A stretch of 16,539 bases of DNA from an uncultured Peptococcaceae bacterium (lineage in GTDB: Bacteria > Bacillota > Peptococcia > Peptococcales > Peptococcaceae), in contig CAKQDL010000042.1 in NCBI GenBank assembly GCA_934229395.1, forward strand, positions 1 through 16,539. The letters run 5' to 3'. This document shows positions 13,844 to 16,539 of the stretch, one piece after another (the stretch's first letter is position 1; each line of letters begins with the position of its first letter). The position numbers and the translations under genes are program-made. A model generated the notes under the pieces. It was not told where the DNA came from and ran no database searches. It saw only the letters and a program-made list of their open reading frames with translations.

Positions 13844-13878
13844 AGTTTTTCTCTGACAAATTTCATAAAAATGCGAGT

Positions 13879-13915
13879 GAAAAAAAGCCACCGTGATGGG
13901 CATGTCAAGGTAGCT
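13879..13915 (-). terminator. Probable terminator of the Uma2 remnant
   Basis: On the minus strand AGCTACC pairs with GGTGGCT (one wobble), with a small TGA/TCA inner pair, followed by a run of T. It sits directly after the end of the Uma2 reading frame. Its sequence resembles the superoxide reductase terminator (CGAAGC.ACC...). Confidence 0.6.
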
Positions 13916-13923
13916 TCGTTTTA

Positions 13924-14282
13924 TTATGCGAAAATAGCGTTGATTTCTATGCGAAGGGTTGGCAGGGATGTAGAGGTTATGGTGCCAGTGCAGATGGTGG
14001 TGTCGGTACGATTGGAAAAATCAAAGATAATCACGCATTTTTCTTCAGGTGAGATAATCCAGTATTCTCTGATGCCACACTTTGAATGGGGTGGCAAAGT
14101 GTGCCAATGAGTGCTTGGCGAAGTTCGAAATAAATATTTCAAGCAATGCGTTGATGGGTCAAAGAGGGACGTGGCGACATTAGAATAATGCCGTCGATGA
14201 GCTCATAGTTCCAGCTTTCTTTGCGGGGAAGCGCATCAAATTCTTCCAATGTGTATGTTTTAAAGACATCAGATTCACTCAT
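13924..14282 (-). pseudogene. Decayed Uma2-family endonuclease gene
   Basis: The N-terminal part reads MSESDVFKTYTLEEFDALPR, KESWNYELIDGIILMSPRPS, LTHQRIA and then TGA (14139-14141). After the stop the same frame goes on with NIYFELRQALIG. A different frame then carries KCGIREYWIISPEEK and ends LPTLRIEINAIFA. These are the start (YTLEEF, YELIDG, SPRPS..HQRI) and the end (GxREYWIxxPEE) of Uma2 (DUF820) PD-(D/E)XK-type proteins. About 90 residues in the middle, including the usual PD...VVE catalytic region, are missing. So there is a nonsense codon, a frame change and an internal deletion: not functional. Uma2 genes are common, often transferred, and of unclear role. Confidence 0.82.
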
Positions 14283-14303
14283 AGTACCAACTTTTTTCAT
14301 TTT

Positions 14304-14332
14304 ATCATAGCATTCATGAAGCGTTTAGGCAA
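14304..14332 (-). promoter_or_regulatory. Promoter of the Uma2 remnant
   Basis: On the minus strand: TTGCCT, a 17-base spacer and TATGAT. It would start transcription just before 14282, which supports MSESD as the original start. The promoter has outlived the gene. Confidence 0.6.
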
Positions 14333-14356
14333 TTATTTGGCAAGAGCAAAGCATCA

Positions 14357-14983
14357 TCAACCAAACAATTGACCAGCAAGCTTGAGCTTTTCTTTTGGTG
14401 GAAAGTGTGCATCGAAGGCTTCTACATCCTCCTCGCTTACAAAGTAGCCCTGTGGCGGCCCGTAGACACCTGTGATGCCTTCGAGGAAGTGTGGGGTGAG
14501 TTCGCGACAGAGAAAGAACGGCGCGTCTTCGCCCTCGGGTACGCCTTGGTAGCGCAAGCCAAAGCAGGAGGCTAGGACAAAGCCAGAGTGCTTGTAAAAC
14601 TCAATGTTCCCTTCTATACAAACAGCACCAAAACCCAGTTTGGTGGCTTCATCTAAGGCAAAATCAAGAAGCGCTTTCCCCAAGCCTTGGCGTTTATACG
14701 CAGGCAATATGCCAATAGGACCCATGGTGAGCGTTGGCAGGCTTGTGCCATCGTCTAGGATAATTTCTGAGCGCATAAACATCACTTGGCCAATGAGCTT
14801 GCCTTTGCAGTCCATCACAAAATCAAGCTCAGGTACAAAGGCAGGGTCCGAGCGCAATACATGGAGCACATAATGCTCTGAGCAGCCGGGGCGGTAAACA
14901 TTCCAAAAGGCCTCGCGTACAAGGTTTTCACAGACGCTATAATCGCGTGGTTCTTCCAAACGGATGGTATAATCGGTAATCAT
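14357..14983 (-). CDS. GNAT-family N-acetyltransferase
   Basis: This 208-residue protein has the GNAT fold. The acetyl-CoA site is the motif A run GPIGILPAYKRQGLGKALLD (residues 88-107, R/Q-x-x-G-x-G core), followed by GAVCIEGNIEFYKHSGF, the motif B region. The C-terminal part after about residue 150 extends the basic domain and contains FFLCRELTPHFLEG. The substrate is unknown. Start 14983 is chosen because AAAGGAG lies 7 bases before it; ATG 14989 would be one base from that site, and longer readings run into the divergent gene. It is divergent from the dipeptidase gene, with both promoters in about 140 bases. Confidence 0.88.
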   Translation of the reverse strand: MITDYTIRLEEPRDYSVCENLVREAFWNVYRPGCSEHYVLHVLRSDPAFVPELDFVMDCKGKLIGQVMFMRSEIILDDGTSLPTLTMGPIGILPAYKRQGLGKALLDFALDEATKLGFGAVCIEGNIEFYKHSGFVLASCFGLRYQGVPEGEDAPFFLCRELTPHFLEGITGVYGPPQGYFVSEEDVEAFDAHFPPKEKLKLAGQLFG

Positions 14984-15028
14984 AGTCATGCTCCTTTTGT
15001 GTAAAAACGGTGAGCGATTGTTAACTTT

Positions 15029-15057
15029 ATTATAAAAAAGACGCAGCAACGAATCAA
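15029..15057 (-). promoter_or_regulatory. Promoter of the GNAT gene
   Basis: On the minus strand: TTGATT, a 17-base spacer and TATAAT (plus-strand 15029-15034). Confidence 0.7.
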
Positions 15058-15064
15058 GGCTGCG
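15042..15064. repeat. Inverted repeat between divergent promoters, candidate operator
   Basis: CGCAGC (15042-15047) and GCTGCG (15059-15064) are perfect inverted halves with 11 bases between. The site covers the -35 of the GNAT promoter and abuts the -35 of the dipeptidase promoter. No T run follows. Confidence 0.4.
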
Positions 15065-15065
15065 A

Positions 15066-15094
15066 TTGACAATTTTAAGAGGCTTCATTAAGAT
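15066..15094 (+). promoter_or_regulatory. Promoter of the dipeptidase gene
   Basis: Perfect TTGACA (15066-15071), a 17-base spacer and TAAGAT (15089-15094), about 34 bases before the ATG. Confidence 0.78.
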
Positions 15095-15127
15095 GAAGTC
15101 ATCTAGTAGAAGAAGGAAGTGAGCGAG

Positions 15128-16099
15128 ATGGTTTTTGATGGTCATTCGGATATTTTTACAGATGTTCTTAGACGCCGGCTCGCGGGCGAAACACAGGTGC
15201 TCGCGCAAAATCATTTGCCACGTTTGCGTGGGGGCGGCATAGAAGGTGGCTGCTTTGTGCTGTGGGTCGATCCACCTTATACCAACGATTATACGGCGCG
15301 CACCGAGGATTGGCTGCGCGAGATTGCCCTAGAAATGAACGCATGCCAGGACGCTGTGCTGGTGCGCAATTTGAGCGACATAGAAAGGGCCAAGGCCGAG
15401 GGCAAGTTCTATATCCTCATGGGTATTGAAGGCCTGAGTGTGATGGGTGAGGACCTGGATGTTCTTGACAGACTTTATGATTTTGGCGCTCGTCACGCCA
15501 TGCTTACGTGGAACGAAGAAAACCTTCTCGCTACAGGTGTGCGCGGCGCTTCTTCGCGTGGCCTTACGCTTATGGGCAAACGCACGGTGCAGCACATGGA
15601 AGAAAAAGGCATGGTTGTGGATGTAAGCCATCTCAATGAACCTTCCTTTTGGGATGTGATGGACCTTGCGCATGGGCCAATTGTGGCGAGTCATTCCAAT
15701 GCCCGCGTCCTTGCGGATGTAGCGCGCAACCTGAGTGATGAACAGCTGCGCGTTCTTGCGCAAACAGATGGCCTAGTGGGGATTAATGCCTTTCACGAAT
15801 TTGTAAATGACGATATAGAAAAGCGCACCATCGATGGCTTGGTCGAGCAGGCTGTGTACATAGCCGATAAAATTGGCACGCGACATTTGGCTTTGGGCTT
15901 CGACTTTCTTGAATTTCTTGCCACAGATATTGATGGCACACCGCGTGAAGATACCGACGCCTTGCTCGTGGGCCTAGAAAATTGCACCAAGGTGCCACTC
16001 TTTTTAGAAAAGCTGCGCCAAGCCGGTTTTGCACAAGCAGAGGTAGAGGACATTGCTGTGAATAATTGGCAGCGCATTTTAGCAGATATTTTAAAATAA
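15128..16099 (+). CDS. Membrane dipeptidase family (peptidase M19)
   Basis: M19 enzymes are binuclear zinc hydrolases that cleave dipeptides; many bacterial members act on D-amino-acid-containing or other unusual dipeptides. The 323-residue protein has the metal ligands in the family order: DGHSD (H6, D8), GIEGL (E101), VSHL (H168), ASHSNAR (H189) and a later GFDF. ARNLSDEQL also fits. No signal peptide or anchor is visible, so it is cytoplasmic, as expected for bacterial members. ATG 15128 is preferred: GAAGGA (15112-15117) lies 10 bases before it, and the GTG at 15119 is too close. The natural substrate is unknown. Confidence 0.93.
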   Translation: MVFDGHSDIFTDVLRRRLAGETQVLAQNHLPRLRGGGIEGGCFVLWVDPPYTNDYTARTEDWLREIALEMNACQDAVLVRNLSDIERAKAEGKFYILMGIEGLSVMGEDLDVLDRLYDFGARHAMLTWNEENLLATGVRGASSRGLTLMGKRTVQHMEEKGMVVDVSHLNEPSFWDVMDLAHGPIVASHSNARVLADVARNLSDEQLRVLAQTDGLVGINAFHEFVNDDIEKRTIDGLVEQAVYIADKIGTRHLALGFDFLEFLATDIDGTPREDTDALLVGLENCTKVPLFLEKLRQAGFAQAEVEDIAVNNWQRILADILK

Positions 16100-16162
16100 A
16101 ATGGGAAAATAGCAACAACCATTTAATTCATAAATTGCAAGTCCAAGTAGAACAGTAAAAAA

Positions 16163-16539
16163 TCAAGTCACACTATTTTCTGCATTTGAATATACTGCAT
16201 CTAAAAAGCTGTCAAACAGCTCCTCGGGTGTTGCATAGTCCAGTTGCTTTCTTGGTAGAGCGTTCATTTCGTCAGCGAACTTTAATAGTTGCTCACTTAG
16301 TCGTTCAAACTGTGGGCCGTTGTCAGCGGTTATGGTTTTAAACACCTTTGAGAAATGCTCTTCAATGTACGCTTCTCGTAATACCTCAAGAGCTGTCATA
16401 ACTGAGACTGCATCTTTACCAGGAATTTTGAGCACAATATAGTAGTCTGTCTGCTTCTCGATTAAAGTGAGAACGACAGATTCTTTTCCGCCTCTACGGC
16501 CTACTACGGTATCAATTTCCCAATGACCGCATTCAGTTC
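16163..16539 (-). pseudogene. IS30-family transposase remnant (internally deleted, cut by window edge)
   Basis: The minus-strand frame reads in from the window end: GHWEIDTVVGRRGGKESVVL (with the first catalytic Asp), LKIPGKDAVSVM, then FKTITADNGPQF (second Asp). It then jumps in frame to SEQLLKFADEMNALPRKQLD and YATPEELFD, the normal IS30 C-terminus. The stretch between, which carries the third catalytic residue (Glu, in the W-x-R-G-x-N-E region), is missing. The protein cannot have a complete DDE site, so the copy is dead. The 5' part lies outside the window. AT-rich DNA at 16100-16162 should hold the element's end; ACTTGCAATTTA on the minus strand there is a possible terminal repeat, not confirmed. 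Confidence 0.85.

Noticed and set aside
13781..13880. Purine riboswitch upstream of xpt
   Set aside because: Looked for because it is typical of xpt-pbuX, but the promoter is too close and no three-way-junction pattern is visible.
13784..14110. Plus-strand open frame of 108 codons
   Set aside because: It runs opposite the xpt promoter and the Uma2 remnant; the minus-strand frame shows recognisable Uma2 motifs.
14990..15214. N-terminal extension of the GNAT protein (77 extra residues)
   Set aside because: It would run through both divergent promoters into the dipeptidase gene; a good ribosome binding site points to 14983.

Overview
The window reads as chromosomal DNA of a low- to mid-GC, probably anaerobic Firmicute (Bacillota). 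The evidence is strong GGAGG-type ribosome binding sites, sigma-A-type promoters with 17-base spacers, an rpsF-ssb-rpsR operon with an S6:S18-type leader, a Cys-containing (zinc-type) S18, an xpt-pbuX purine salvage pair and a 2Fe-superoxide reductase. The mix (EF-G-like second factor, solo Pta, NH3-dependent NadE) makes me think of Negativicutes, but the sequence alone does not prove a class or genus.

Layout. 1-74 is the 3' end of tuf with a perfect terminator. 258-1166 is a LysR-type regulator. 1324-3140 is a likely operon: nadE, then a translationally coupled transposase-type HTH protein with a long disordered tail, then a small two-helix membrane protein. mntP (3209-3796) follows directly. 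3901-4803 is an unrecognised coiled-coil protein with one EF-hand-like loop. 4916-6985 is an EF-G paralogue whose catalytic DTPGH is DTPGY. A complex inverted-repeat element fills 6992-7217. Then come trmO, a stand-alone acpP and pta, each of the last two with its own promoter.

From 9403 to 9973 lies a decayed gene, probably the C-terminal half of a DEDDh exonuclease with a zinc-ribbon tail. The ribosomal/replication operon rpsF-ssb-rpsR (10118-11164) follows, then superoxide reductase (11353-11727). Minus-strand genes follow: a nucleobase permease and xpt (one operon, transcribed xpt then permease), a decayed Uma2-family nuclease, and a GNAT acetyltransferase that is divergent from an M19 dipeptidase on the plus strand. 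The window ends in an IS30-family transposase remnant with an internal deletion.

Most genes are housekeeping. The less ordinary material is the repeat element, the HTH/disordered protein, the EF-hand coiled-coil protein, the EF-G variant, the promoter-associated palindromes, and three gene remnants (exonuclease, Uma2, IS30). I did not see a defence system, CRISPR array, prophage or other clearly new multi-gene system.
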